This document shows, piece after piece, positions 24,867-34,142 of a stretch of DNA of 64,000 nucleotides. The position numbers and the translations under genes are program-made. The DNA lies in contig ONBH01000001.1 of NCBI GenBank assembly GCA_900316005.1, positions 124,001 through 188,000 of the forward strand, written 5' to 3'. The notes below the pieces were generated by a model. That model had not been told where the DNA came from. It ran no database searches and was given only the letters and a program-made list of their open reading frames with translations. Every line of letters begins with the position of its first letter. The stretch's first letter is position 1. The DNA comes from an uncultured Bacteroidales bacterium. Its GTDB lineage: Bacteria; Bacteroidota; Bacteroidia; Bacteroidales; Paludibacteraceae.

Positions 24867-26345
24867 TTATTCCGCGTTGAGTTTTTCCTCCAGCGTCTTG
24901 AGTTGCGCCTTGAGGGCATCAATCTTCTTCTGCATATCCTGAACCAGTTTGCTGGCTGACTTGGACTTACCGGTGAAGAAGAGGATATTATTCTCGGCGG
25001 TCTTGATTTCCTGCTGGAGCTGTTCGTACATGCGGCTGAGTTTGTTCTTGTCGCCCGACTGCATAATGCGCTCTCCGCGTTCGCGTTGACGTTCGCCGCG
25101 CTCCTGACGCTCAGTCTCACGTTTGCGATTGAAGAAGGCGTCACACGTATCGGTAAACTGTTTCCAGATCTCATCGCTATACTTGCGAGCAACAGGGCCA
25201 ATGGTCTTCCAGGTCTTCTGGAGCTGAATCATCTGCTCGGTAGCCTCGGGTGTTTGTTCGCCGTTCAGCAGTTCTTCAGCCTGCTTGAGCAAGTCACGTT
25301 TAGCCTTCAGGTTCTCGCTGAATTGGTCACGTATGTTCTTATAGAAACGCGTCTTGGCACGGAAGAAGCCATCCGTCAGGGCACGATATTCGTCGTAAAC
25401 CGACTGGTTGTATTTGCGCGGAGCAAAACCGATAGCACGCCAACGGGTCTGCACATCCTGTACGGCAGCAGTCAGTTCCTCCCACTGCTTATTGGACTTA
25501 ATGGTGTACTCACCCTCTTCGTTCTTGAGGTTATCAAGTTTGTCGTGCAACTCCTGAATCAGCGCCTGCTTTTGGGTGAGGTTTTCCTGCTCTTTCTTGT
25601 GCAGTTCATCGAAATAAGCTTGGTGCTTCTTGTTGATAACGGTGCTGGCTTCCTTGAAGCGATTCCAGAGATCCTCTCTCAACTCACGAGCCACAGGGCC
25701 TATTTCTGCCCATTCATCGTGCAGCTGTTGCAGGGCACGGCTTGCCTCTACGATTGAGGGATTGTCTTTCAGTTTCTCAGCTGCCTCGCAGAGCAAAGTC
25801 TTCATCTCCAGATTTTTCTTGAAGTCCAAATCGCGCAACTCGATGTTAATCTTCACCAGGTCATAGAACTGCTCTTGATACTGCTGATACTGTTTCCAGA
25901 TCTCCTGAGCCTTGGGTGCGGGAACCTGACCTATGCTTTTCCACTCGGCCTGCAAATCGCGCATTTTCTGCAAATTGCCCATCACGTCAGCCGTTTCGGC
26001 TTGCGCCATATCCTTCATTTGTGCAAGGATATTCTCTTTGCGCAGCAGATTTTGAGCCTGCTCTTGCTCCAGTTGCTTCTGCAACTCAGCACGTTTTTGC
26101 TTATAGGTGTTCAGCACTTCTTTGAAGGCCTGTTCGGTTTCATCGAGTACGGGTTGCCAGTTTTCAAGCGTCTCGCCTGCCTCCTGGGCAGCTTTCTCTG
26201 CGGCGTCCTTAAGGGCGGCCTGCTCGTCGTGGTAGAGACGGTAGAAACGACTCTTAACGTCCTCGACCTGTTCCTTCACTTCATTCACATTTTGCTCAAC
26301 CAGAGCCTTCAACTCATTCAAGAGTTCCAGTTTGTCATTTGTCAT
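24867..26345 (-). CDS. DUF349 repeat protein
   Basis: A 492-residue, strongly alpha-helical and coiled-coil protein with at least four DUF349 units, seen as recurring W-(K/A/R)-x-I-G-x-(V/A)-(P/A) motifs: WKSIGQVP, WAEIGPVA, WRAIGFAP and WKTIGPVA. Each is followed by a helix with a Trp or Tyr and Phe pattern. DUF349 proteins are cytosolic and of uncertain function. It is transcribed from 26406-26437 with the FtsE-like gene. Confidence 0.85.
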   Translation of the reverse strand: MTNDKLELLNELKALVEQNVNEVKEQVEDVKSRFYRLYHDEQAALKDAAEKAAQEAGETLENWQPVLDETEQAFKEVLNTYKQKRAELQKQLEQEQAQNLLRKENILAQMKDMAQAETADVMGNLQKMRDLQAEWKSIGQVPAPKAQEIWKQYQQYQEQFYDLVKINIELRDLDFKKNLEMKTLLCEAAEKLKDNPSIVEASRALQQLHDEWAEIGPVARELREDLWNRFKEASTVINKKHQAYFDELHKKEQENLTQKQALIQELHDKLDNLKNEEGEYTIKSNKQWEELTAAVQDVQTRWRAIGFAPRKYNQSVYDEYRALTDGFFRAKTRFYKNIRDQFSENLKAKRDLLKQAEELLNGEQTPEATEQMIQLQKTWKTIGPVARKYSDEIWKQFTDTCDAFFNRKRETERQERGERQRERGERIMQSGDKNKLSRMYEQLQQEIKTAENNILFFTGKSKSASKLVQDMQKKIDALKAQLKTLEEKLNAE

Positions 26346-26405
26346 AACAATAGTTCCTTTTATTTCGATTTGTATGTGCTATCTGCAAATTTTGCATTTA
26401 GCGTG

Positions 26406-26437
26406 CAAAGGTACAAAAAATATCTGACATATACAAA
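26406..26437 (-). promoter_or_regulatory. Promoter of the DUF349/ftsE unit
   Basis: Minus strand: TTTG at 26437-26434 and TACCTTTG at 26413-26406. Start expected near 26399, giving a leader of about 54 bases. Confidence 0.75.
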
Positions 26438-26534
26438 TAATTCGTACAAAATTTTACTTTTTTTAATTCATGCTACAAAAATTGCGCTACAAAGATTACC
26501 TACTTGCTAAAAAAATACCTAAAACACGCTTTTT

Positions 26535-26566
26535 TTTGCGTATGTCATTTTTTTTTTGTAATTTTG
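26535..26566 (+). promoter_or_regulatory. Promoter of the NUDIX/yqeY unit
   Basis: TTTG at 26535-26538 and TAATTTTG at 26559-26566, with the CGTATGTC spacer. Start expected near 26573, 37 bases before the ATG. Confidence 0.7.
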
Positions 26567-26609
26567 CAGTCGGTTTGGATATGACATAAATACGAAACAG
26601 AGTGAATAC

Positions 26610-27047
26610 ATGCCTACAACAAAACAAATAGAAGTAGTAGCAGCTGTTATCTTCGACGAGCGGGGACGCCTATTTGCTACGCAACGCGGGTACGGCGAAT
26701 GGAAAGACTGGTGGGAGTTTCCCGGCGGCAAGATAGAGCCCGGCGAAACACCCCAAGAAGCCCTTGAGCGCGAGATACGCGAGGAACTGAACGCCGCAAT
26801 AACTGTCGGTGAACTGCTGCGAACCATTCAGTACGACTATCCATCTTTTCACCTGACGATGCATTGCTTCAGGTGTCATCTGAAAAAAGCGGAAACAGGG
26901 AGCACTAACAGGGGAGCAGACTTCACACTGCTGGAACACGAGGCCGCACGGTGGCTCGCCCCAGCCGAACTTGAAACCGTCAGGTGGCTACCCGCCGATA
27001 TTGAGTTTATCAACGAACTAAAACAAACAATATACGAACTAAACTAA
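26610..27047 (+). CDS. NUDIX hydrolase, MutT-like
   Basis: 145 residues with a full NUDIX box (GGKIEPGETPQEALEREI then REEL) following WWEFPGG, which is the layout of MutT-type (8-oxo-)dGTP diphosphatases. A C-terminal segment with RWLAPAEL and W-L-PAD resembles the substrate-side helix of MutT. It probably cleans oxidised nucleotides from the pool, a role common for the family but not proved by the motif. Confidence 0.85.
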   Translation: MPTTKQIEVVAAVIFDERGRLFATQRGYGEWKDWWEFPGGKIEPGETPQEALEREIREELNAAITVGELLRTIQYDYPSFHLTMHCFRCHLKKAETGSTNRGADFTLLEHEAARWLAPAELETVRWLPADIEFINELKQTIYELN

Positions 27048-27078
27048 CAATACGAACTAATACTAAAATCGTAACAAT

Positions 27079-27525
27079 ATGAAAAACGAACTGAATGCCT
27101 TAATCATGGAGGCAATGAAAAACCATGATTCCGTACGCACGGAAAGTCTGCGTGCTATAAAAGGTGCATTTCTGAATTGGCAAACGAGCAAAGAGAATGC
27201 CGGCAAAGAACTGACCGAGGCGGATGAGATTCAGCTCATCAAGAAGATGGTAAAGCAGCGTGCCGAGTCTGTAGAACAGTATATCGCTGCCGGTCGCAAA
27301 GAGTTAGCTGACGCAGAGCAGGCACAGATAGATGTCTTGGAAGAATTCCTACCCAAAGCCGCAACAGACCAAGACATCCTACATACCTTTTCTCAAGTCA
27401 AAGAGGCCAACGGCTGGGTAGCCGAGAAGAAGAACATGGGGCTTTTCGTAAAGGCTATCAAAGCAGCACTACCCAATGCCGATGGCAAACTGGTTGCCCA
27501 AGTGGTACAGAACCAATTAGCCTAA
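27079..27525 (+). CDS. GatB/YqeY domain protein
   Basis: 148 residues, all helical, with LKAIKGAFLNWQTSK-like N-terminal half and EFLPKAATDQDI followed by MGLFVKAIKAALPNADGKLVAQVV, the hallmark of the YqeY family. The family shares its fold with the tail domain of GatB, suggesting a link with tRNA-dependent amidation, but free-standing members have no settled role. Likely co-transcribed with the NUDIX gene 31 bases upstream. Confidence 0.88.
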   Translation: MKNELNALIMEAMKNHDSVRTESLRAIKGAFLNWQTSKENAGKELTEADEIQLIKKMVKQRAESVEQYIAAGRKELADAEQAQIDVLEEFLPKAATDQDILHTFSQVKEANGWVAEKKNMGLFVKAIKAALPNADGKLVAQVVQNQLA

Positions 27526-27592
27526 AGAATACAGAGTACAGACCGCTACGCTGACAGAATACAGAGTACAGAACGCTGCGCTGACAGAATTA
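27526..27592. repeat. Short direct repeat between convergent genes
   Basis: The unit GAATACAGAGTACAGA followed by CCGCTACGCTGACA or ACGCTGCGCTGACA occurs twice in tandem between the yqeY stop and the CPBP stop. No terminator hairpin is obvious. Confidence 0.6.
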
Positions 27593-27594
27593 TC

Positions 27595-28326
27595 CTATAT
27601 CGGGAACCAAACGAACACGGCGGCATCCCAGAGGGCATGAGAGATGAGGATGGCCGGAAAACGACGTGGGAATAGATAAAGCAATCCACCCCACACCACG
27701 CCACACACCAGAGCTGCCATGATCAGCATGAAATTCAGCGAGAATAGGTGAATGAGCGTGTAGCAGGCTATTGCTATCAAAGCCCCAAGTAGCCCGCCTA
27801 TTGTCAGTTTTTGGTCACCTACTCTGCCCCATACGTGCGGGTATTTCCTTTCAAAATAATGTGATAGGGTTTTCTGCACGTAGCCTCGCCAGAATAGTTC
27901 CTCAGCCGGACCAATAATGAAAAGCAGGAGACCGGAAAGCAACCAGGGGTTGATACCGGTCTTCATGCCATAGATACCATTAACCTGCGTGCGTGCAAAA
28001 GAAGGGAAAAGCCACTGTGAGGCCTTATCGCCCACCCAGAAGATTCCCCATAGTGCGCAGGCGATGACAATACCTATACAGAGATCGGTTATCGGTGATT
28101 GGTTATCGGTCCTGGGTGATTGGTTGTCGGTTCTGGGTGTACGGTCGGTAAAGAGAAACGCCCAGGTAGAGAGTACAAGCGCCGAGACGGTCATCGTGGG
28201 CCAAAAGGGAATAAATGAAGCCGTCCAAGGCGAAAACATCAGTGTCCATAGCAGCATAGCTAATGCTATTGCTGCAAGGACAATGGAAAATGGAGAACGG
28301 AAAATGGAAAATTTACTCGAGCACAT
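27595..28326 (-). CDS. CPBP-family intramembrane metalloprotease
   Basis: About 243 residues with six or more hydrophobic segments and the CPBP (Abi) motifs EELFWRGYVQ near residue 140, a helix with His in TLIHLFSLN, and the closing HALWDA. The family includes CAAX prenyl proteases and bacterial immunity-type proteases. Two segments are repeat-derived: the N-terminus (FSIFRSPFSI) is coded by GGAAAAT steps, and the TDNQSPRTDNQSP stretch near 62-75 is coded by ACCGATAACC-type steps, placed in a loop between helices. ATG 28326 was chosen over TTG 28329. The substrate is unknown. Confidence 0.75.
   Translation of the reverse strand: MCSSKFSIFRSPFSIVLAAIALAMLLWTLMFSPWTASFIPFWPTMTVSALVLSTWAFLFTDRTPRTDNQSPRTDNQSPITDLCIGIVIACALWGIFWVGDKASQWLFPSFARTQVNGIYGMKTGINPWLLSGLLLFIIGPAEELFWRGYVQKTLSHYFERKYPHVWGRVGDQKLTIGGLLGALIAIACYTLIHLFSLNFMLIMAALVCGVVWGGLLYLFPRRFPAILISHALWDAAVFVWFPI
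28086..28144. repeat. Tandem repeat inside the CPBP reading frame
   Basis: GGTTATCGGTGATT and GGTTATCGGTCCTGGGTGATT steps repeat three times and code the Thr-Asp-Asn-Gln-Ser-Pro repeats of the protease loop without breaking the frame. Confidence 0.75.
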
Positions 28327-28335
28327 CAACTCTCT

Positions 28336-28416
28336 ATACTTAAAACTCTAAACTACACTCAACTCTAAACTCTCAACTCTAAACTACACTCAACTCTCAA
28401 CTTCACTAAACTCTCA
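28336..28416. repeat. 7-bp-step repeat between menA-like and CPBP genes
   Basis: CTCAACT, CTAAACT and related steps fill the whole spacer. Confidence 0.75.
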
Positions 28417-28417
28417 A

Positions 28418-29308
28418 CTAAAAAAACAGTATCTGCGCCACAAGCGCCAATGAAAGAAGAAGGGTATTCAAGAGTTGATGTTGGGCGGTAAACTGGTCAA
28501 GCGTGTCGATCGTACCGCCGCGAGAAAGCGACGCCATAACGGTTGTATTTCGGCGCGCGGGAAGGCATGCGATGACCACGGCAGCAAGGCAAGGCCATGC
28601 AAACCCGCCCCACCCCATTGAGAAGCAAACGGTCATCCATATCAGCGGTAGCCAAATCTCTGCATAATAGACCCATTGACAGGCCTTCTGACCTATAAGC
28701 ATAGCGAAGGTATGAATACCGGCTTTGCTGTCGCGAACGGTGTCGCGGGTGTTATTGGCATGCAGCACGGCTACGGTAATGGTAGCAAAAGCGGGCGTTA
28801 TCCAGAGCGACGACCACATCAGTTCGCCCGTCAGGACATACGCAGTACCCAGGGTTGGCAGGATTCCGAAGGTAAGTAGGATGTCGAGATCGCCCAGCGC
28901 GTGGAATTTCAGCCAAGGATAGCACACGATAAGCAGGGCACCTACGGCACCGAATATAAGGAGAGGCCAGCACGCGGTGACAAACATGAGCGCCAGGCCG
29001 TTAAGTAGCGATACAATGAGCAAAACAGATGCATAGATAAGGGTCTGACGGTCAGTCAGGATGCCGCCGGTAATAGTAGGCGAACCGACGGATGGGTCGG
29101 TATCCACGCCTTTGCGGTAGTCAAAGAAGTCGCTCCAGAGATTGCTGGCAGCGTGGAAAAGCATCATAGATACTAACGTCCAGATGGCAATAGGCCACAT
29201 CGAAAGGGTTTCCGGACGAACGGCAAAGAGATAGAGAGAGGTCAGCAGTACAGGTGCGACGCTGACAGGAAAAGACCACGGGCGAGTGGCCAACAGGTAC
29301 CTTTTCAT
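28418..29308 (-). CDS. menA: MenA-like UbiA-family prenyltransferase
   Basis: 296 residues with about nine hydrophobic helices, an N-terminal RPWSFPVSVAPVL typical of MenA, the first metal motif NLWSDFFDYRKGVD near residue 57-70 and the second, NNTRDTVRDSKAGIHT, near 185-200. MenA attaches a polyprenyl chain to 1,4-dihydroxy-2-naphthoate to give demethylmenaquinone. No other menaquinone gene is adjacent, so the assignment rests on sequence. It is separated from etfA by repeats and a hairpin. Confidence 0.8.
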   Translation of the reverse strand: MKRYLLATRPWSFPVSVAPVLLTSLYLFAVRPETLSMWPIAIWTLVSMMLFHAASNLWSDFFDYRKGVDTDPSVGSPTITGGILTDRQTLIYASVLLIVSLLNGLALMFVTACWPLLIFGAVGALLIVCYPWLKFHALGDLDILLTFGILPTLGTAYVLTGELMWSSLWITPAFATITVAVLHANNTRDTVRDSKAGIHTFAMLIGQKACQWVYYAEIWLPLIWMTVCFSMGWGGFAWPCLAAVVIACLPARRNTTVMASLSRGGTIDTLDQFTAQHQLLNTLLLSLALVAQILFF

Positions 29309-29420
29309 TTACGATTTTACAATTTACTATTTTACGATTCATTGACGAATCAAACAATTGAACAATTTGTTGCAATCATACAATCAATCGTCCAATTGTC
29401 AGTCGTCCAATCGTCAATTC

Positions 29421-29453
29421 AATCCCCCTGCCCCCATGATGAGCAGGGGGATT
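29421..29453. terminator. Strong hairpin after etfA, end of the lysine operon
   Basis: AATCCCCCTGC (29421-29431) pairs with GCAGGGGGATT (29443-29453), eleven pairs, eight bases past the etfA stop. There is no long U run on the minus strand. The stretch 29309-29420 before the menA-like gene is A/T-rich repeat steps. Confidence 0.6.
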
Positions 29454-29460
29454 TAAACAA

Positions 29461-30474
29461 TTATTTCTCCAGTTCTTTCTTGATACGTTCGGTCAACATG
29501 GGAACGATCTTGTGCAGGTCGCCCACAATACCGAGGTCGGCAACCGAGAAGATGGGAGCATATTTATCCTTGTTGATAGCCACGATGTAGTGCGACTCCT
29601 CCATACCTGCCAGGTGCTGGATTGCGCCGGATATACCGCATGCCATATAGAGATTCGGGCGAACGGTCTTACCGGTCTGACCTACCTGATAAGCATGGTC
29701 CATCACGCCGGCATCCACCATAGCACGCGATGACGATACCATACCACCCATCACGTCGGCGAGGGCTTGCAGTTTCTGGAAGCCTTCTTTATCGTGTACA
29801 CCACGACCGCCGGAGATCAGGATCTTGGCATTGGAGATATCGGCCACCTTGTTGTCGTTCATCTTGGTCTCAATGAGACGAACCTTGAACTTCGACGGGT
29901 CGAAGGTCGGGGTGAAGGGTTGAATAACACCCTTACGGCCCACTTCGCGGGTACGCTTCTGCATCACGCCCGGACGAACGGTGGACATCTGCGGACGCGA
30001 AGTCGGGCAGACGATGGTTGCCATCAGGTTTCCGCCGAAGGCAGGACGGGTCGAGAAGAAGTCGAGGTTACCGTCCTTGTCGGGCTCGATGGTCAGCTTG
30101 GTGCAGTCGGCCACCAAACCGCTCTTCACGCGGCAAGCAAGACGCGGTGCGAGGTCACGACCGATGGTCGTAGCACCAAAGAGGACAATACGCGGATGAC
30201 AATGGTCGATGAGTTGACTCATGGCCTGCGTGTATTGCTCGGTGAGGTAGTCCTTCAGTTCAGGACGGTCGATGACGATGACTTCGTCGGCACCCATCTC
30301 AATGAGGTCCTGAGCCTGGTCGGCAATACCGTCACCCAGGAGCATAGCGATGACTTTCTGTCCGAGTTCCTTAGCCAGGTCATTGGCCTTGCCCAGGAGT
30401 TCGTATGCTACATTTTGGATCACGCCGTTTCGCTGTTCAGCGAAGACGTACACATTCTTATATTCTTCGTTCAT
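29461..30474 (-). CDS. etfA: Electron transfer flavoprotein, alpha subunit
   Basis: 337 residues. The N-terminal half has the ETF nucleotide-like domain, and the C-terminal FAD domain shows SRAMVDAG, QVGQTGKTVRPNLYMACGISG and IVAINKD, the usual ETF-alpha FAD motif. With EtfB and the acyl-CoA dehydrogenase next door it would pass electrons to or from crotonyl-CoA reduction. Whether this ETF bifurcates to ferredoxin cannot be read from the sequence by eye. Last gene of the lysine fermentation operon. Confidence 0.95.
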   Translation of the reverse strand: MNEEYKNVYVFAEQRNGVIQNVAYELLGKANDLAKELGQKVIAMLLGDGIADQAQDLIEMGADEVIVIDRPELKDYLTEQYTQAMSQLIDHCHPRIVLFGATTIGRDLAPRLACRVKSGLVADCTKLTIEPDKDGNLDFFSTRPAFGGNLMATIVCPTSRPQMSTVRPGVMQKRTREVGRKGVIQPFTPTFDPSKFKVRLIETKMNDNKVADISNAKILISGGRGVHDKEGFQKLQALADVMGGMVSSSRAMVDAGVMDHAYQVGQTGKTVRPNLYMACGISGAIQHLAGMEESHYIVAINKDKYAPIFSVADLGIVGDLHKIVPMLTERIKKELEK

Positions 30475-30486
30475 AACTATTCCTCC

Positions 30487-31266
30487 TTAGATAATATGTT
30501 TCTCTTTCAGACGGCTGACGATGAGTTCGACGGCCTCTTCTTCGCTCAGTTCGAATACTTCACCGGGTTCCTTCAGAGCCTTGGGGAAGGACTTATGCAC
30601 CTTGGTGGGCGAGCCTTTCAGACCGAGTTTCTCTTCCTCGACGTCAATTTGGTCGGCCGACCAAACCTCTACCTCGCGCTTGTAGGCATCAATGATACCT
30701 TCTACGGTCATATAGCGGGCTTTGAAAGCCGATGCGAGCACGGTGAGCACGCACTTGCCCTCTACCTCCAGCGTTTGTACGCAGTCTTCGTTCTCCTTCT
30801 TGACGATGAAGCCCGTAGCGGTCTTCTTGGCGTCGATGACATAGGATACCTGCGGCAGGTCGAGGTGTTGTGCCATCTCGGGAGCCACCTGGGCGGTGTC
30901 ACCGTCGATAGCCTGACGACCGGCAATGATGAGGTCGTAGTCCAGCGTGCGGATACATCCTGCCAGGGCATACGAGGTAGCCAGCGTGTCGGCACCTGCG
31001 AAACGACGGTCAGAGAGCAGGATAGCACGATCAGCACCCATAGCAAGTGCCTCGCGCAGCATACGATCGGCCTGTGGGGGACCCATGGATACGACCGTTA
31101 CGGTTGCGCCCTCGGTCTCCTTCATGCGGAGTGCCAACTCAAGGCCGCCCTTATCGTCGGGGTTCATGATTGAAGGCACGCCATCGCGAATCAGGGTACC
31201 TTTTACGGGATCAATCTTAATCTCCGTGGTATCTGGAACTTGTTTTACACAAACTACAATATTCAT
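30487..31266 (-). CDS. etfB: Electron transfer flavoprotein, beta subunit
   Basis: 259 residues with MNIVVCVKQVPDT at the N-terminus, the signature AGRQAIDGDTAQVAPEMAQ-like segment (residues about 122-140) and a C-terminal anchor helix. Forms a heterodimer with EtfA (12-base gap) and serves the butyryl-CoA dehydrogenase gene 12 bases upstream. Confidence 0.95.
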   Translation of the reverse strand: MNIVVCVKQVPDTTEIKIDPVKGTLIRDGVPSIMNPDDKGGLELALRMKETEGATVTVVSMGPPQADRMLREALAMGADRAILLSDRRFAGADTLATSYALAGCIRTLDYDLIIAGRQAIDGDTAQVAPEMAQHLDLPQVSYVIDAKKTATGFIVKKENEDCVQTLEVEGKCVLTVLASAFKARYMTVEGIIDAYKREVEVWSADQIDVEEEKLGLKGSPTKVHKSFPKALKEPGEVFELSEEEAVELIVSRLKEKHII

Positions 31267-31278
31267 ACTATGTCCTCC

Positions 31279-32418
31279 TTATTTAAATAGTTTACCGGCA
31301 ATGACCATACGTTGTACTTCGGACGTGCCTTCGTAAATCTCGGTGATCTTAGCGTCACGCATCATGCGCTCCACGGGATACTCACGGGTGTAACCGTAAC
31401 CGCCGTGGAACTGCACAGCCTTCGTCGTAACGGCCATAGCCGTCTCGGCTGCATAGAGCTTTGCCATAGCTGCATCCACCGAATACGGCAGACCCATATC
31501 TTTCTTCCATGCTGCCGAACGCACCAGCAGACGGGCTGCTTCGACGCGGGTCTTGAGGTCTGCCATCTGGAACTGGGTGTTCTGGAACTGAGCAATCGAC
31601 TTACCGAACTGCTTGCGTTCCTTGGTATATTTCACCGTCTCGTCCATAGCGCCTTGTGCGATACCGAGAGCCTGACTGGCAATACCGATACGTCCGCCGT
31701 CCAGGGTCTTCATGGCAATCTTGAAACCTTCGCCTAGTTGGCCCAGCAGATTCTCCTTGGGTACTTCGCAGTTCTCGAAGATAAGCTCACAGGTAGCCGA
31801 GCCGCGGATACCCATCTTCAGCTCTTTCTTACCGATAGAGAAGCCCTTGAAGCCGCGCTCTACGATGAATGCCGAGATACCCTTCACGCCTTTGGACTTG
31901 TCGGTCATCGCCATGACGATGAACACATTGGCATTAGCGGCATTGGTAATGAAGATCTTTGTACCGTTCAGGATCCATTTGTCGCCTGCATCCACAGCGG
32001 TCGTCTGCTGCATAGCGGCATCGGTACCGGCGTTGGGCTCGGTCAGACCAAATGCACCCAGCCATTCGCCGGAGGCCAGTTTGGGCAGGTACTTCATCTT
32101 CTGCTCCTCGTTACCATGCTCCAAGATGGGCGACATGCACAGCGAGGTGTGGGCTGAGAGAACGACGCCTGTCGTAGCGCATACGCGGCTGAGTTCCTCT
32201 ACGGCCATGATATACATCTGCACGGTACCGCCGGCACCGCCGTATTGCTTGGGTACGGGAATACCCATTAAGCCCAGTTTAGCCATCTTGCGAACGGTCT
32301 CTTCGGGGAACATCTCCTTCTCATCGACCTCAGCAGCCAGGGGCTTTACTTCGTTCTCGGCAAACGAGCGAATCATCTGCAAGAACAACTCTTCGGTGTT
32401 GGAATAACTAAAATCCAT
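31279..32418 (-). CDS. bcd: Acyl-CoA dehydrogenase, butyryl-CoA type
   Basis: 379 residues with AFGLTEPNAGTDA (FAD loop), ITNAANANVF, FHGGYGYTREYPVERMMRDAK and the catalytic glutamate in EIYEGTSEVQR. This is the short-chain acyl-CoA dehydrogenase pattern. Placed before etfB and etfA in a lysine-to-butyrate cluster, it most likely reduces crotonyl-CoA to butyryl-CoA. Confidence 0.92.
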   Translation of the reverse strand: MDFSYSNTEELFLQMIRSFAENEVKPLAAEVDEKEMFPEETVRKMAKLGLMGIPVPKQYGGAGGTVQMYIMAVEELSRVCATTGVVLSAHTSLCMSPILEHGNEEQKMKYLPKLASGEWLGAFGLTEPNAGTDAAMQQTTAVDAGDKWILNGTKIFITNAANANVFIVMAMTDKSKGVKGISAFIVERGFKGFSIGKKELKMGIRGSATCELIFENCEVPKENLLGQLGEGFKIAMKTLDGGRIGIASQALGIAQGAMDETVKYTKERKQFGKSIAQFQNTQFQMADLKTRVEAARLLVRSAAWKKDMGLPYSVDAAMAKLYAAETAMAVTTKAVQFHGGYGYTREYPVERMMRDAKITEIYEGTSEVQRMVIAGKLFK

Positions 32419-32495
32419 AAAACTATTTACGATTTTACAATTTACAATTTACTATTTATTCAGCCATCAGCCTCTGATCATCAGCCTATAGCCAT

Positions 32496-33338
32496 TTAAC
32501 CATTATACTTGTAGAATCCTTCTCCGGTCTTGATACCGAGCAGACCTGCGCGGACCATCTTGCGGAGCAGGGGGTGCGGACGATATTTGGGGTCGCCGAA
32601 CTCCTTGTACAGAACCTCCATGATGGCCAGATTGACGTCATTACCGATAAGGTCAGCCAGTGCCAAGGGACCCATCTTATGGGCTGCACCTAACATCATG
32701 CACTTATCGATATCCTCAGCCGAAGCGATGCCGTCAGCCAGGATGCCGATAGCCTCGTTAATCATGGGGATAAGGATACGGTTTACAACAAATCCCGGAG
32801 CCTCCTTGACGGGCACGGGTTTCTTGCCGATGGCGTTGCACAGGTCGATAATCTGCTGTGTTACTTCGGGAGCGGTACGCTGGCCGTTGATGACTTCTAC
32901 CAGTTCCATGCGATCAGCAGGGTTGAAGAAGTGGCAACCGATGAACTGCGTGGGGCGCTGTGTAGCTGCGGCGATCTCGGTAATGGAGAGCGACGACGAG
33001 TTGGTTGCAAAAATGGTCTCAGGCTTGCAGATCGTATCCAGCTCGCGGAAGACCTCTTTCTTGAGTTCCATGTCCTCAACAGCTGCTTCGATAACCAAGT
33101 CGGCATCAGCAAAGGTAGCATAGTCGGTCGTCGTGGTAATATTCGCCAGGATAGCTTTCACAGCCTCCTCGGTAATCTTACCCTTCTCTACCAGTTTCAT
33201 GTAGCCCTTTTCGATCGAGGCCATCGCCTTGTCCAGACTGGCCTGCGTGCGGCTTTTCATTACAACAGGCATCTTCTGTGCAAAGGCTTTGACAATACCT
33301 TTTGCCATTGTACCTGTTCCGATAACATAGATTTTCAT
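32496..33338 (-). CDS. hbd: 3-hydroxybutyryl-CoA dehydrogenase
   Basis: 280 residues with an N-terminal Rossmann loop [10 protein letters not shown], the active-site His in [13 protein letters not shown], and [17 protein letters not shown], all typical of Hbd. It interconverts acetoacetyl-CoA and 3-hydroxybutyryl-CoA. In the lysine pathway this allows the acetoacetate half of the carbon to be made into butyrate as well. Preceded and followed by short repeat spacers. Confidence 0.93.
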   Translation of the reverse strand: MKIYVIGTGTMAKGIVKAFAQKMPVVMKSRTQASLDKAMASIEKGYMKLVEKGKITEEAVKAILANITTTTDYATFADADLVIEAAVEDMELKKEVFRELDTICKPETIFATNSSSLSITEIAAATQRPTQFIGCHFFNPADRMELVEVINGQRTAPEVTQQIIDLCNAIGKKPVPVKEAPGFVVNRILIPMINEAIGILADGIASAEDIDKCMMLGAAHKMGPLALADLIGNDVNLAIMEVLYKEFGDPKYRPHPLLRKMVRAGLLGIKTGEGFYKYNG

Positions 33339-33358
33339 GTTCGTGTATTATTTAATGG

Positions 33359-34141
33359 TTATTTTCCTTTAAAAACTGCTTTTTGCTTCGTGAGGAAAGC
33401 ATTCATACCGTTCTTCTGGTCCTCGGTTGTGAAGCAGCGAGCAAAGAGACGGTTCTCCAGCGCGAGGCCTTCAGTACGGTCGAGGTCGTAGTTACGGTTG
33501 ATACATTCCTTGGCATAGCTAACGGCCAAGGGGGCATTCCTAAGTATCTGTTCCGCCAATGCGATAACAGCCGGCATGAGTTCAGCCTGTTCCACCACTT
33601 GGTTGACCAAACCGATACGCAAAGCCTCGTCGGCCCGAATGACTTTACCGCTGTATATCAGCTCCTTAGCCATACCCTGCCCGATGAGTTTGGGCAGCCG
33701 ATACGTACCCGAGAAACCGGGTATGATACCCAGTCCTACTTCGGGCTGACCGAACTTGGCGTTGGTAGCGGCGTAGCGTATGTCGCAGGCCATAGCTATC
33801 TCACAGCCGCCGCCTAAGGCAAAACCATTGATGGCCGCGATTGTGGGGATAGGCAGGTCTTCCAGCTTGCGGAAGGCTTCAGCGCCCCTTTGTCCGAATG
33901 CCAGACCTTCGGCCTCGCCGAGGTGTGCCATCTCGCTGATGTCAGCACCAGCCACAAAGGACTTATCGCCATCACCCGTCAGGATGAGTACGCGCACTTT
34001 CTCGGTGTCAAGCCCTGTTAGGAATTCGTCCAGCTCCGCAATAAGTGCCGAGTTGAGGGCGTTGAGCGACTTGGGTGCCGAGAGCGTCAGAATGCAGATG
34101 CCGTTGTCACGAAACTCCGTTTTGAGATACGTGTATGCCAT
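33359..34141 (-). CDS. crt: Enoyl-CoA hydratase (crotonase)
   Basis: 260 residues with the two oxyanion-hole strands (SFVAGADISEM and ALGGGCEIAMACDIR) and the catalytic Glu pair in FGQPEVGLGIIPG. Hydrates crotonyl-CoA or dehydrates 3-hydroxybutyryl-CoA. Lies one base after the CoA-transferase B stop and upstream of hbd, so both steps of the beta-oxidation-like branch are present. Confidence 0.92.
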   Translation of the reverse strand: MAYTYLKTEFRDNGICILTLSAPKSLNALNSALIAELDEFLTGLDTEKVRVLILTGDGDKSFVAGADISEMAHLGEAEGLAFGQRGAEAFRKLEDLPIPTIAAINGFALGGGCEIAMACDIRYAATNAKFGQPEVGLGIIPGFSGTYRLPKLIGQGMAKELIYSGKVIRADEALRIGLVNQVVEQAELMPAVIALAEQILRNAPLAVSYAKECINRNYDLDRTEGLALENRLFARCFTTEDQKNGMNAFLTKQKAVFKGK

Positions 34142-34142
34142 A

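Noticed and set aside
29767..31173. Long plus-strand frame of 468 codons opposite etfA/etfB
   Set aside because: It is a shadow of two well-conserved minus-strand genes in GC-rich codon usage.
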